A stretch of DNA of 64,000 nt from Methylotenera mobilis 13. GTDB lineage: Bacteria > Pseudomonadota > Gammaproteobacteria > Burkholderiales > Methylophilaceae. The first letter of the stretch is position 1. The number at the start of each line of letters is the position of its first letter. Where the stretch lies: contig NZ_KB913035.1 in assembly GCF_000384255.1 (NCBI RefSeq), forward strand, positions 2,681,093 through 2,745,092. Reading direction: 5' to 3'. Below, piece after piece: positions 37,330-46,672 of this stretch. The notes under the pieces were generated by a model. That model was not told the origin of the DNA. It made no database searches and saw only the letters and a program-made list of their open reading frames with translations. Both the position numbers and the translations under genes were made by a program.

Positions 37330-38037
37330 CTAAGGTTCAAACGTTTCTCTTTCCATTTCTTGGACTGAGATATGGCGAACGTCTTTACCCTTCACCATAT
37401 ACACGACGTATTCAGCAATATTCTTAGCATGATCACCGATACGCTCAATTGCTTTAGCAACAAACAACACTTCAAGCGACATAGAAATCGTACGTGGGTC
37501 TTCTAACATAAAGGTAATCAACTGACGCATCGCAGAGCGAAAGTGCTCATCCACTTGCTCATCTTGTCTTGCTACTTCTACAGTTTTGCTCACATCCAAT
37601 CGAGCAAAGCCATCTAGCGCTGTGCGCAACATCTCTCGAACCAATGCCACCATCGATTTAATTTCATTAAAGCGTGGCTTGTACATGCGATCTTCATCAA
37701 AAATCTTTTGTGCAGTACGGGCGATTTTAGTTGCTTCATCACCGATACGCTCAAGATCCGTGATGGTTTTCACCATCATCATCACCATGCGCAAATCACC
37801 TGCAGCAGGCTGGCGGCGCGCGATAATCTGGCTACACCCCTCGTCGATCTGCACTTCGAGTGCATTAACAAGATGATCGTTACCCATCACTTCTTTAGCT
37901 AGATTTGAGTCTAGCTTCACCAAGGCTTCAAGTGCTTGTACGATTTGCTGCTCAACTAAGCCGCCCATCTCAAGCACTTTGCCTCGTAAAGCCTCTAACT
38001 CTGCGTCATATTGCTTAAAGGTATGTTCAGAATGCAT
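37330..38037 (-). CDS. phoU: Phosphate signalling protein PhoU
   Basis: Negative modulator of PhoR/PstSCAB phosphate signalling. 235 residues, two three-helix PhoU repeats, with the metal-site motifs ERIGDEATKIA near 98 and ERIGDHAKNIAEYV near 200. No pst or pho genes lie beside it. Confidence 0.95.
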   Translation of the reverse strand: MHSEHTFKQYDAELEALRGKVLEMGGLVEQQIVQALEALVKLDSNLAKEVMGNDHLVNALEVQIDEGCSQIIARRQPAAGDLRMVMMMVKTITDLERIGDEATKIARTAQKIFDEDRMYKPRFNEIKSMVALVREMLRTALDGFARLDVSKTVEVARQDEQVDEHFRSAMRQLITFMLEDPRTISMSLEVLFVAKAIERIGDHAKNIAEYVVYMVKGKDVRHISVQEMERETFEP

Positions 38038-38118
38038 TTTTTAATTTCCAATATCTGCTAATCAACACAGTCTAACTAGACAATATGACAAAATTATTAC
38101 AATTCAATGATTAACGCT

Positions 38119-38778
38119 TTATTTCTGATAGGTTTTTACACCTTCAGCAGTTGCAAGCAACAATACATTAGCTGGGCGAGCAGCAAATAGACCGTTAGTC
38201 ACCACACCCACGATTTGATTGATCTTCGCTTCCATCGCAACCGGATCAGTAATCGTTAAGCCATGTACATCAAGAATTAAGTTGCCGTTGTCAGTTGTAA
38301 AGTCGCGTAATTGCGGCTGACCACCTAGTTTCACTAACTCGCGTGCAACGTGGCTTTTTGCCATTGGCAACACTTCTACAGGCAATGGGAATTTACCTAA
38401 CACTGGTACATATTTAGTCGCATCACAGATACAAATAAACTTTTTCGCAACAGCAGCAACAATCTTCTCACGAGTTAAAGCGCCACCACCACCTTTTAGC
38501 ATATGCATGTGTTCTGTAATCTCATCAGCACCGTCTACATAAATCTCTAAATCATCTACAGAGTTCAAGTCAAATACTTCAATACCATGGCCGCGTAAGC
38601 GTTGTGCAGTTGCTTCAGAGCTCGCTACCGCACCGTCAATTTTATGTTTCACTTTTGCCAACTCTTCAATAAAAAAGTTAGCTGTTGAGCCGGTACCTAC
38701 ACCAATGATGCCACTTTTTACATACTCCACTGCCGCTTTTGCTACTTGCTGCTTTAATTCGTCTTGTGTAAACGCCAT
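38119..38778 (-). CDS. rpiA: Ribose-5-phosphate isomerase A
   Basis: Interconverts ribose 5-phosphate and ribulose 5-phosphate in the pentose phosphate pathway, which also feeds the ribulose monophosphate cycle in methylotrophs. 219 residues with [15 protein letters not shown] (26-40), ASSEAT, DGADEI and [15 protein letters not shown] motifs. Confidence 0.96.
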   Translation of the reverse strand: MAFTQDELKQQVAKAAVEYVKSGIIGVGTGSTANFFIEELAKVKHKIDGAVASSEATAQRLRGHGIEVFDLNSVDDLEIYVDGADEITEHMHMLKGGGGALTREKIVAAVAKKFICICDATKYVPVLGKFPLPVEVLPMAKSHVARELVKLGGQPQLRDFTTDNGNLILDVHGLTITDPVAMEAKINQIVGVVTNGLFAARPANVLLLATAEGVKTYQK

Positions 38779-38858
38779 TTACTTAATTCCTTATAAATTC
38801 TTTATAATGTCAATCAAACCATAACTATACACCGCTACTTACTAATACAAAATAACGC

Positions 38859-40370
38859 ATGCCTACTAACTATCTAGAAAAAATCAGAAACTCTCGCGTT
38901 TACGACGTGGCTAAAAACACGCCATTGGACTTTCAGCCAAACTTATCTGCACGTATTCACAACCGCGTACTACTCAAACGTGAGGATATGCAGCCGGTGT
39001 TTTCCTTTAAGCTTCGTGGCGCCTACAACAAAATGGCAAATCTGCCAAAAACAGCACTAGACTCTGGCGTGATTGCTGCCAGTGCAGGAAACCATGCACA
39101 AGGGGTAGCACTATCAGCGCAAAAGCTAGGTTGCCGCGCTGTAATTGTGATGCCTACAACTACGCCACTCATTAAGATTAATGCTGTAAAAAGCCGCGGC
39201 GCTGAAGTAGTGTTGTTTGGTGACAGCTATTCAGATGCCTATGTACACGCACTAGAGTTAGAAAAGTCTGAAAACCTGACATTCGTGCACCCTTATGATG
39301 ACCCTGATGTGATTGCTGGTCAGGGCACGATTGCGATGGAGATTTTAGATGCTCACCCAGAACCAATCGAAGCAATTTTTTGCTGTGTGGGTGGAGGAGG
39401 TTTATTAGCTGGTATTGCAGCCTATGTCAAAGCGGTTCGTCCAGAGATTAAGATCATCGGCGTGGAAGCGCGTGATGCGGAAGCGATGACCGAATCCTTA
39501 CATAAAGGTCACCGCGTCATGCTGGATCAAGTCGGCTTATTTGCTGACGGCGCAGCAGTCAAACAAGTGGGTGAACATACATTTGCGCTTTGCCAACAAT
39601 ATGTTGATGAAATGATTGTGGTTGATAACGACGCTATTTGCGCAGCTATTAAAGATGTGTTTGAAGATACACGCAGCATTTTAGAGCCAGCTGGTGCGCT
39701 AGCTACGGCCGGACTCAAAGCCTATGCCGCACGAGAAAAACTGGAAGGTAAAACACTCATTGGCATTGCTTCTGGTGCCAATATGAACTTTGACCGCCTA
39801 CGCTTTATTGCTGAGCGTGCTGAACTGGGTGAAAAACGTGAGGCAGTACTAGCTGTGACCATTCCTGAAAAGCCAGGTGCATTTAAAGCTTTTTGTCATT
39901 TACTTGGTAACCGCAATATTACAGAGTTTAACTATCGCTACTCTGACCAGAAAGAAGCACACATTTTTGTTGGTGTGGCAGTAAACGATCCGACAGAATC
40001 AGCGCAACTAGTAAAAGACTTAGAAGCAAAAGGCCTTCCCGCGCTTGATTTGTCAGAAAATGAAGTAGCTAAGTTACACTTACGTCACTTAGTTGGTGGC
40101 CATGCCCCTCAAGCAGAAAACGAAGTTGTGTTCAGATTCGAGTTTCCTGAAAAACCTGGCGCACTCATGAAGTTTTTAGACACCATGGGGCACGATTGGA
40201 ACATTAGTCTGTTTCATTACCGCAACCATGGAGCAGATTTTGGTCGTGTATTAGTCGGAATGCAGGTACCGCCAAATGAACTATCTGAGTTTTCTGATTT
40301 CCTAAATAATCTAGGCTATCCGTACTGGGATGAAACGCAAAACCCTGCTTACAAATTGTTTTTAGGCTAA
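38859..40370 (+). CDS. ilvA: Threonine ammonia-lyase, biosynthetic
   Basis: First step of isoleucine synthesis, threonine to 2-oxobutanoate. 503 residues: PLP Lys in FSFKLRGAYNKM near 58, SAGNHAQG near 82, CVGGGGLLAG near 180. Two C-terminal ACT-like regulatory domains (VTIPEKPGAFKAFCHLLG and FEFPEKPGALMKFLDTMG) indicate feedback control by isoleucine. Divergent from rpiA. Confidence 0.96.
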   Translation: MPTNYLEKIRNSRVYDVAKNTPLDFQPNLSARIHNRVLLKREDMQPVFSFKLRGAYNKMANLPKTALDSGVIAASAGNHAQGVALSAQKLGCRAVIVMPTTTPLIKINAVKSRGAEVVLFGDSYSDAYVHALELEKSENLTFVHPYDDPDVIAGQGTIAMEILDAHPEPIEAIFCCVGGGGLLAGIAAYVKAVRPEIKIIGVEARDAEAMTESLHKGHRVMLDQVGLFADGAAVKQVGEHTFALCQQYVDEMIVVDNDAICAAIKDVFEDTRSILEPAGALATAGLKAYAAREKLEGKTLIGIASGANMNFDRLRFIAERAELGEKREAVLAVTIPEKPGAFKAFCHLLGNRNITEFNYRYSDQKEAHIFVGVAVNDPTESAQLVKDLEAKGLPALDLSENEVAKLHLRHLVGGHAPQAENEVVFRFEFPEKPGALMKFLDTMGHDWNISLFHYRNHGADFGRVLVGMQVPPNELSEFSDFLNNLGYPYWDETQNPAYKLFLG

Positions 40371-40397
40371 TTACGCTATCAATACCATAGCAAGGAA

Positions 40398-40442
40398 AAT
40401 TGGTTATTATCAGCCAGAACTGTTGGCTGATAATAACCAATT
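40398..40442. repeat. Perfect 19-bp inverted repeat after ilvA
   Basis: Arms 40398-40416 and 40424-40442 (AATTGGTTATTATCAGCCA and its exact complement) with loop GAACTGT. No T-run follows on either strand, so it is not a classical terminator though it sits 28 bases after the ilvA stop. It could act in mRNA 3' end protection or be a small repeat element. Confidence 0.8.
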
Positions 40443-40581
40443 CGTTACTTCTCAGCATTTAACCTTTTGTTTTTAATTGATTATACTTATTAGTATAGTT
40501 CTTGCTTGCTTTATACAATTAAGGTCTTACTTAATAAAAAGACCCACATGTCATTGTCAGAAATCAATTTGGAGAGAGCGT

Positions 40582-41697
40582 ATGAAATTTACACCTACAT
40601 TTAGCAAAACGCGCATTAGTTTGGTTCTAGTATCGCTAATCGCAGGAATTAATGGTTGTAGCAAAGAACCAGCAACCGAAACACAAGCCATTACAGAGGA
40701 AAAATCTCCTGCTAGTAGCGTTGCCTATGTAACACGTCAAGACGCAGGTGTGAGTGTGATTGACCTTGCCACCATGCAAGTGATTAAAGAATTTGATGTG
40801 AAAGCGGTATCTCCACGCGGCCTCGGTGTGACTGATGATGGGAAAAAACTGATTGTAGCAACACGAGAAAATGAAAGCATTTCAGTGATTGATACGGCCA
40901 CAGGTGAAGTTTTACAACAAATTGCCGTGGGTAAAAATCCTGAGTTTGTTCGCATCAGCGGCAACTATGCATTCATTTCATCCGAACCCAGTGCAGTGGG
41001 TGGCCCACCACCAAAACCAGGTGAGAAACCAGCTGAGGAAGAGGATGACGACGAGGACGCAGAACCTGCAAGAATTGCGGTCGTAGATCTAGCGCAAGGC
41101 AAAAAAATCCGCGATATCGTTGGTGGCCCAGAAACTGAAGGGATTGAGTTTTCAGCTGACGGAAAAAATCTTGTGATCACCAATGAAGCTGACAACACGG
41201 TTACTGTGCATAACATTGAAGATGGTAGCTTGGTTAAAACCATTCACACGCATGAGCACGGTGACCGCCCACGCGGTATCAAAGTATCACCTGATGGTAA
41301 CACTTACCTCGCAACATTAGAGTACGGCAACAAATTCATGGTACTAGATAAAGACTTTAATTTTGTGCGGACTGTTGATACAGGCGAGACTCCTTACGGG
41401 ATTGCATACGATACAAAAGGAGAACGTATTTTTGTCGCCACCAACAAACAAAAAGCATTACAAGTCTTTGACGCAAAAACTTACGAAAAATTAAAAGATA
41501 TTCCAACTGGCAATCGTTGCTGGCACTTTACTTTTACACCCGACGATAAACAAATCTTGTTAGCTTGCGGTAAATCGGATGCCGTTTTCGTGATTGATGC
41601 GGAGAAGCTGGAAGTGACTAAACAGATTGAGGTAAAAGATATGCCTTGGGGCATCGTGACTTATCCAAAATCAATGGGTAGCCTCGATAAAAAATAA
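40582..41697 (+). CDS. YVTN-type beta-propeller lipoprotein
   Basis: 371 residues from the ATG at 40582 (GGAGAGAG ribosome binding site). N-terminal signal with an INGC lipobox-like site near residue 27, so probably a lipoprotein. Then about seven YVTN blades such as GVSVIDLATMQVIKEFDVK, ESISVIDTATGEVLQQIAVG and DAVFVIDAEKLEVTKQIEVK. An acidic Pro-rich insert (PPPKPGEKPAEEEDDDEDAEP) interrupts blade three. The GNRCWHFTFTPDD and MPWGIV segments resemble the PQQ-linked catabolism-associated propeller family; function unproven. Confidence 0.78.
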   Translation: MKFTPTFSKTRISLVLVSLIAGINGCSKEPATETQAITEEKSPASSVAYVTRQDAGVSVIDLATMQVIKEFDVKAVSPRGLGVTDDGKKLIVATRENESISVIDTATGEVLQQIAVGKNPEFVRISGNYAFISSEPSAVGGPPPKPGEKPAEEEDDDEDAEPARIAVVDLAQGKKIRDIVGGPETEGIEFSADGKNLVITNEADNTVTVHNIEDGSLVKTIHTHEHGDRPRGIKVSPDGNTYLATLEYGNKFMVLDKDFNFVRTVDTGETPYGIAYDTKGERIFVATNKQKALQVFDAKTYEKLKDIPTGNRCWHFTFTPDDKQILLACGKSDAVFVIDAEKLEVTKQIEVKDMPWGIVTYPKSMGSLDKK

Positions 41698-41752
41698 AGA
41701 TGGCAATTACGTTGCTAACTAGCTTAGTGACGTAAAAAAAATATTACTCCAG

Positions 41753-41780
41753 AAAAGCTCCTATTACGATAGGAGCTTTT
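41753..41780. terminator. Terminator between the propeller and EVE genes
   Basis: AAAAGCTCCTAT (41753-41764) and ATAGGAGCTTTT (41769-41780) form a perfect 12-bp stem with TACG loop; T-run follows on the plus strand. It lies between the convergent genes. Confidence 0.88.
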
Positions 41781-42239
41781 TTATTTAAGCTTATCGATAA
41801 TAAAAGCCCAGTCTCTTGGGTCTACAGGTGTAATTGATAAACGATTACCACGCTGTAAAATACGCAAATTTTCTAACTCTGGTATATCTCGCATTTCTTT
41901 CAAACTTAACAAGCGCGTCTTACGCACCAACTTCACATCCACATTAAACCAACGTGGGGTCTCTGGTGTGGCTTTGGGATCAAAGTACTTATGGCCTTCT
42001 ATAAACTGCAAGCGATCAGGGTAAGCCTGTGTGGCAACTTCCGCAATCCCAGCGATACCTGGCTCATCACAATTTGAGTGATAAAACAAAACACCATCCC
42101 CTACCTGCATCTGGTCGCGCATAAAATTACGCGCCTGATAATTGCGCACACCGTACCAATCTACGGTTTGATTCTCGAAGCCAGCTAGATCGTCAATTGA
42201 AACATCAGATGGCTCGGACTTCATTAACCAATATCGCAT
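41781..42239 (-). CDS. EVE-domain protein
   Basis: 152 residues, a single EVE (PUA-like) domain: RYWLMKSEPSDVSIDDL at the start, VDWYGVRNYQARNFMRD, GDGVLFYHSN, GIAGIAEV. The fold binds modified bases in nucleic acids; the bacterial role is not settled. It often sits next to zapA and 6S RNA in betaproteobacteria, as here. Confidence 0.92.
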   Translation of the reverse strand: MRYWLMKSEPSDVSIDDLAGFENQTVDWYGVRNYQARNFMRDQMQVGDGVLFYHSNCDEPGIAGIAEVATQAYPDRLQFIEGHKYFDPKATPETPRWFNVDVKLVRKTRLLSLKEMRDIPELENLRILQRGNRLSITPVDPRDWAFIIDKLK

Positions 42240-42303
42240 TACGTTTTCCTGTTAAAAATGATTGACTATGATAATCTATATCCAATCCAATTTAATAAAT
42301 CTT

Positions 42304-42678
42304 ATGATGACAAAACCACAACAAAAAAACGTAATTGGTACCGCATTACAAACTTGTAGCTTGGATCCAATCACAGGCTTCACACGCTCAGGCTGCTGCG
42401 AAACGGGCATTGACGACCTTGGTAGCCACACCGTATGTGCACAAATGACTGAAGAGTTCTTAGCATTTTCAGTATCCAGGGGGAATGACTTAAGCACTCC
42501 ACGCCCTGAATATGGCTTTGTGGGCCTAACAGCTGGGGACCGCTGGTGTTTATGTGCAAGCCGCTGGCTGGAAGCATCAGAGGCTGGATTTGCACCACCG
42601 GTGATTCTAGAGGCTTGTCACGAAAAATGCTTGGAGATTGTTAGCCTAGCGGATTTGAAATATCACGCATTAAGATAA
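42304..42678 (+). CDS. DUF2237 family protein
   Basis: 124 residues from the ATG at 42304 (next codon also ATG). Conserved block NVIGTALQTCSLDPITGFTRSGCCETG then GSHTVCAQMTEEFLAFS and GLTAGDRWCLCASRWLEA. Function is unknown; conserved Cys and His suggest a metal site. Divergent from the EVE gene. Confidence 0.85.
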   Translation: MMTKPQQKNVIGTALQTCSLDPITGFTRSGCCETGIDDLGSHTVCAQMTEEFLAFSVSRGNDLSTPRPEYGFVGLTAGDRWCLCASRWLEASEAGFAPPVILEACHEKCLEIVSLADLKYHALR

Positions 42679-42724
42679 TATGGAATGAAGTGCGGCCAGA
42701 CTACATTCACCCATAAGGATGATG

Positions 42725-42928
42725 GGAGTTCTCCACGGACATAGCCTAAGCCAGCATCCTGAACCAAAAAGGCTCAAGTGGTAACAGCCTAGAGTGCATT
42801 AGGTACACCCGCCACAAGTGCTCTAAGAGCACCCATTAGGGCGCGCACACAACAACTCGAATGACTAAAACCGATGCTATAAACTAGTTCAAGGAATTAT
42901 TAGCCTAAACCACGCCGCAGAGAACAAA
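42725..42928 (-). ncRNA. ssrS: 6S RNA
   Basis: Minus-strand structured RNA of about 200 nt that would sequester sigma70 RNA polymerase. The closing stem GTTCTCTGCGG (42925-42915) pairs with CCGTGGAGAAC (42738-42728) over 11 bp including G-U pairs. An apical arm is formed by GTGTGCGCGCC with GGCGGGTGTAC around the hairpin GTGCTCTTAGAGCAC, again with G-U pairs that only work for the minus strand. TATACA (42935-42930) is a suitable -10 box. It lies just downstream of zapA on the same strand, the usual place of ssrS. Confidence 0.8.
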
Positions 42929-43035
42929 CTGTATAACCTGACGTTTTATACTTAACGATAAAACGATTGAATTGATTCTACTCTACTTACAAAAAAATTC
43001 TATTACCAATTTAAATATATTATTTTTATATATTG

Positions 43036-43326
43036 TTACTTGTCACAAGCTTGATCGATTTGATCTTGCATCATTAAGATTCTACGTTTGATATCACCTA
43101 TATTCACTTCGCCGCTTTTACTATTGAGCAACTCATACGATAAGTTAAGTGCGGTCATAATAGCAATACGCTCTACTCCAATGACCTTACCGCTATCTCG
43201 GATATCACGCATTTTCTTATCTAAATAATTAACCGCATTAAGTAACCCTGGACGCTCCTCATCCGTACACGATACGGTAAAGTCACGTCCCATGATATTG
43301 ACATCAACGCCTTTAATTTCACTCAT
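43036..43326 (-). CDS. zapA: Cell division protein ZapA
   Basis: FtsZ-ring stabiliser. 96 residues with VDVNIMGRDFTVSCTDEERPGLLNAVNYLDKKMRDIR at the N-terminus, a ZapA hallmark, then a C-terminal coiled coil. Follows the ZapB-like gene; 6S RNA follows it. Confidence 0.93.
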   Translation of the reverse strand: MSEIKGVDVNIMGRDFTVSCTDEERPGLLNAVNYLDKKMRDIRDSGKVIGVERIAIMTALNLSYELLNSKSGEVNIGDIKRRILMMQDQIDQACDK

Positions 43327-43360
43327 TAGCTTTTACTCAACAATCATCATTTATTGAAAC

Positions 43361-43549
43361 TCAAGGCAGGGTTTGCATTAATGCTTCGATGCGCTCACTA
43401 GCTTTTGCCATATTTGCTTTTAGCAATGCTGTGTCAGATTCCATCGCACCGAGATCAAGGCGTAGACGCGCATTTTCATCACGCAACTCGTTATAGCGTG
43501 CAATCAATTGCAACAGTTTTTGTTCCAGTGCGGTTAAGTCTGCGTCCAT
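43361..43549 (-). CDS. Small coiled-coil ZapB-like protein (TIGR02449 type)
   Basis: 62 residues from the ATG at 43549 (MDADLTALEQKLLQLIARYNELRDENARLR). Almost entirely coiled coil. The small protein upstream of zapA in beta- and gammaproteobacteria has this form and is thought to act in division. A longer frame to 43585 is possible but less likely. Confidence 0.8.
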   Translation of the reverse strand: MDADLTALEQKLLQLIARYNELRDENARLRLDLGAMESDTALLKANMAKASERIEALMQTLP

Positions 43550-43686
43550 ACACTCACTATAATTGAAAAAAATGATTGTAGTCAATAGTTAACAGTGATT
43601 TTTAAAAGTATTACAACACATTAAGAAAAAATTTATTATCCATAATTAACTTTATGGAATTTTTAGGCGCTATAATTGTCGCTGTT

Positions 43687-43911
43687 GATAGGTGCCAAGT
43701 TTGTGATTAAACAAACGAGGTGAAACTGGGAAATAGGTGCGTTGACGCTTTAATTAATTAAAGCAAACAATGCCTATGCTGCCCCCGCAACGGTAAGTGA
43801 GCATGATTTTTAATCATATTGTTTTGCAATAAACCACTGAACAGCGCTATTTAGTAGCACAGTTTGGGAAGGTGTAAAACATAGCACTCACAAGCCCGGA
43901 GACCGGCCTCG
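43687..43911 (+). promoter_or_regulatory. Cobalamin (AdoCbl) riboswitch
   Basis: Conserved elements in order: GGTGCCAAG, GAGGTGAAACTGGGAA (about 43718-43733), the B12 box core GCTGCCCCCGCAACGGTAAGTG (about 43780-43801), CCACTG near 43835, TTTGGGAAGGTG, and TCACAAGCCCGGAGACCGGCC (to about 43908). It precedes btuB by about 160 bases and should lower btuB expression, and possibly that of the following genes, when B12 is plentiful. Confidence 0.95.
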
Positions 43912-44070
43912 CAACAATTAGTTGGGAATACCGCGGGGTGACGGTTTATCAGAACGTACTGCATAGGCCAATCACCTTGATGCAGTTGCCTTTCGTTTCG
44001 ATGCTTAAACTCCACAGTACTTCCTTTTTCACAGTTGCATGCGGGGTCGCATGTCACAAAAGGAAATCGA

Positions 44071-45981
44071 ATGAATAAGAAAGTCATCGCAGGGCTGATC
44101 AGCCTTGCATTTCATCACTCTATATCTGCTACAGAAAACATCAACTTAGACGAAGTTGTTGTGACCGCATCTAGAACATCTCAAGCCCGTGAAAATGTCA
44201 TTGGCGACGTCACCGTGATTGACCGCCAAGAAATTGAGCGTATGGGTGCAGGTTCTGTGACTGACTTATTGCGCATGCAGCCAGGTGTGCAGATCAACAC
44301 AAACGGCGGCGCTGGCACAGAGAGCAGTATTTATTTGCGCGGCACAAACGACCAGCATGTTGTGTTATTGGTGGACGGCTTACGCATCAACTCTGCCACA
44401 TCCGGTACCACTGCATATCAAAATATTCCATTAGCTCTAATTGATAGAATAGAAATTCTACGCGGACCAGCTTCTAGCCTTTATGGGGCAGATGCTATTG
44501 GCGGCGTGATTCAAATATTTACACGTAAAAATCTATCTGAAAAGCCATTAATCAATGCTGCTGTAGGAATGGGTTCTTATAATACTAAAACAGCCGAGTT
44601 TGGTATTAATGGCGGATTTAATGCACTTAAATACGGCTTGAATATCAGCAGCATGGATACTGACAGCTTTTCTGCCAAACGCATTCGTATAGGTGAGGAT
44701 GATGACAATGACGGCTATCACAATTTAAGCACTTCTGGTTTTGTAGAGCTTGACTTAAAAGAAGGGCACTCTCTTGGACTACAGTATTTTGGGAGCAAAG
44801 GTCGAAGTCACTTCGATAGTGGTTATAACAACTATGGTAACCAAACTCTGCAAAGCTATGCTTTTACCAGCAAAAATCAGTTTACTGATATCTGGCATAG
44901 CACATTCAAATTAGGGATGGGTATAGATGATTCTGATAGCCATGCATTACCTGATACTAGAAACATAGTATCAGGTAATCTTAACATTAATCTTAACTTG
45001 ACAGGCGCAAGCACATTTCGTAGCGAACAAAAACAGCTATCTTGGCAAAATGATTTTAAACTGCCGTTAGGGACACTAACTCTCGTTTATGACCACCTAA
45101 AACAAGATGCAAATAGTAACTCTGGGCCAAGACTAAAGTTTCAGAAAGAACGTAGCAATGATAGCTTTTTAGCAAGCTATCTATTAGATCGCTACAACCA
45201 TTCGGTCCAAGCCTCTTTGCGTGAGGATCACAACACTCAATTTGGTAATTATACTACTGGCGGATTAGGCTACGGCTATCGTATAACTCCTAACTGGCGT
45301 ATCACAACCAGTTACGGAAAAGCGTTTAAGGCACCATCGCTAAACCAACTTTACCGCCCAGGATTTGGTGAACCTACCTTAACACCAGAAAAGTCAGACA
45401 ATACTGAAGCCGGCCTTAGATATTCAGGTGGGCAATGGAATGCTGGTTTAACTATATTTGAAAATAAAATTCGTAATTTAATTGCGAATGCGGGTCCTGC
45501 AACAGCAGGCTGCACTCTTAACAACTTCTGCCCCATAAACGTTGATAAAGTTGAGATACAAGGAGCAACCGTTGATGCAAGCGTTAATATAACTGACAAT
45601 CTTTCATTAAGCGGAAACTTCACAACACAATCACCTAGAGATGATAGCAGTAATCAATTGCTCACACGTAGAGGTAACCGTTATGGCTCTTTGACTGTAT
45701 TGCATAGCTTTAGTGATTTCCAATGGGGAGCTGAACTAACAGGGGCATCTACACGTTACAACGATGCAGCCAATCAAATATCTATGAGTGGTTATACTCT
45801 AGTAAATTTAACAGCAAATTATCGCATCTCACCAGAGTGGAAACTTGAAATACGAGCGAACAATATTCTGGATAAAAATTATGTGCTCAGCACCACTAAA
45901 ACTACCCAGCGTCCAAACAACCCAGACTACAACACCGCTGGAAGTAACTTGTTTGTAGGTTTGCGCTATACCATGCAGTAG
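44071..45981 (+). CDS. btuB: TonB-dependent vitamin B12 receptor BtuB
   Basis: Outer-membrane cobalamin importer. 636 residues from the ATG at 44071 (AAAGGAAA ribosome binding site; an earlier in-frame ATG at 44035 lies in the leader). Signal peptide about 1-21, TonB box LDEVVVTASR near 25, plug domain with GVQINTNGGAGTESSIYLRGTNDQHVVLLVDGLRINS and EILRGPASSLYGADAIGGVIQIFT, then a 22-strand barrel ending LFVGLRYTMQ. The riboswitch and cobalamin neighbours support the B12 assignment. Confidence 0.93.
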   Translation: MNKKVIAGLISLAFHHSISATENINLDEVVVTASRTSQARENVIGDVTVIDRQEIERMGAGSVTDLLRMQPGVQINTNGGAGTESSIYLRGTNDQHVVLLVDGLRINSATSGTTAYQNIPLALIDRIEILRGPASSLYGADAIGGVIQIFTRKNLSEKPLINAAVGMGSYNTKTAEFGINGGFNALKYGLNISSMDTDSFSAKRIRIGEDDDNDGYHNLSTSGFVELDLKEGHSLGLQYFGSKGRSHFDSGYNNYGNQTLQSYAFTSKNQFTDIWHSTFKLGMGIDDSDSHALPDTRNIVSGNLNINLNLTGASTFRSEQKQLSWQNDFKLPLGTLTLVYDHLKQDANSNSGPRLKFQKERSNDSFLASYLLDRYNHSVQASLREDHNTQFGNYTTGGLGYGYRITPNWRITTSYGKAFKAPSLNQLYRPGFGEPTLTPEKSDNTEAGLRYSGGQWNAGLTIFENKIRNLIANAGPATAGCTLNNFCPINVDKVEIQGATVDASVNITDNLSLSGNFTTQSPRDDSSNQLLTRRGNRYGSLTVLHSFSDFQWGAELTGASTRYNDAANQISMSGYTLVNLTANYRISPEWKLEIRANNILDKNYVLSTTKTTQRPNNPDYNTAGSNLFVGLRYTMQ

Positions 45982-45995
45982 TCGTTGCAACTAAC

Positions 45996-46021
45996 CTTGG
46001 GCGAGTGAAAACTCGCCCAAG
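45996..46021 (+). terminator. Stem-loop after btuB
   Basis: CTTGGGCGAGT (45996-46006) pairs exactly with ACTCGCCCAAG (46011-46021), GAAA loop, 14 bases after the btuB stop. Only A residues follow on the plus strand, so termination is uncertain. Confidence 0.55.
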
Positions 46022-46097
46022 AAAAACGCATTTACGCTAAAATCGTGTTCTATTTAACCATATTTTTAAAATGACTCAACCGGAGGCTGCACCTATC

Positions 46098-46667
46098 ATG
46101 CTAACACTTTCTAAAACACAACAAATTATCATAGGTGTTGCACTTGCTACGCTTGTTATTGTGACACGCGGTCATCACTTTGCTTCCATTAATAGCCTGC
46201 CTAGCGCCTCTTACGCCGTATTCTTTCTTGCTGGTTTATATCTAAGCCCAGTTTTAGCATTTGCAGCTTTATTAGCCCTGTGTGCTGGCTTAGATTTTTA
46301 TTCAATTACATTTCAGGGCGTTAGCAACTTCTGCGTAACACCCGCTTATGGCTTTTTATTACCAGCTTACGGTGTGATGTGGCTTGCTGGTCGTTGGTTT
46401 GCGAAACATTATAGCTTTAGCATTAAAGCTATTTTGCCACTTATCGGTAGCATCACTGTTGCTGGAGCAATCAGCGAGCTATTCTCTAGCGGTGGCTTTT
46501 ACTTCTTTGGTGGCCGCTACCCTGACCCAACCATCACTGAATTTGGTGCTCGCTTAGCTAAATATGCACCACACCAATTTGAAAACATTGGCTTCTGGTT
46601 AGCAGTGGCAGCGGTTGTACATATTGCATTTGTATTGGCGAGCGGTGTGAATCGCGCAAAAGCCTAA
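46098..46667 (+). CDS. btuM: BtuM-like cobalamin transporter (solitary S-component)
   Basis: 189 residues, about six transmembrane helices, from the ATG at 46098 with GGAGG upstream; an ATG at 46071 would add nine residues but lacks a ribosome binding site. The segment GVSNFCVTPAYGFLLPAYG places a Cys at residue 79, close to the invariant Cys80 that binds and decyanates cobalamin in Thiobacillus BtuM. Position between btuB and cobO agrees with a B12 role. No ECF ATPase or BtuCD genes are present, also as in BtuM genomes. Family call is from memory of the motif. Confidence 0.7.
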   Translation: MLTLSKTQQIIIGVALATLVIVTRGHHFASINSLPSASYAVFFLAGLYLSPVLAFAALLALCAGLDFYSITFQGVSNFCVTPAYGFLLPAYGVMWLAGRWFAKHYSFSIKAILPLIGSITVAGAISELFSSGGFYFFGGRYPDPTITEFGARLAKYAPHQFENIGFWLAVAAVVHIAFVLASGVNRAKA

Positions 46668-46672
46668 TTTAG

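Noticed and set aside
42683-42805. 6S RNA on the plus strand, from the E. coli-like TGAACC...GGTAACAGCC string
   Set aside because: It gives only about 120 nt and a poorer closing stem; the minus-strand fold has an 11-bp closing stem with G-U pairs and the right position after zapA.
43780-43911. Small coding frames across the btuB leader
   Set aside because: The region is explained by the conserved cobalamin riboswitch elements.
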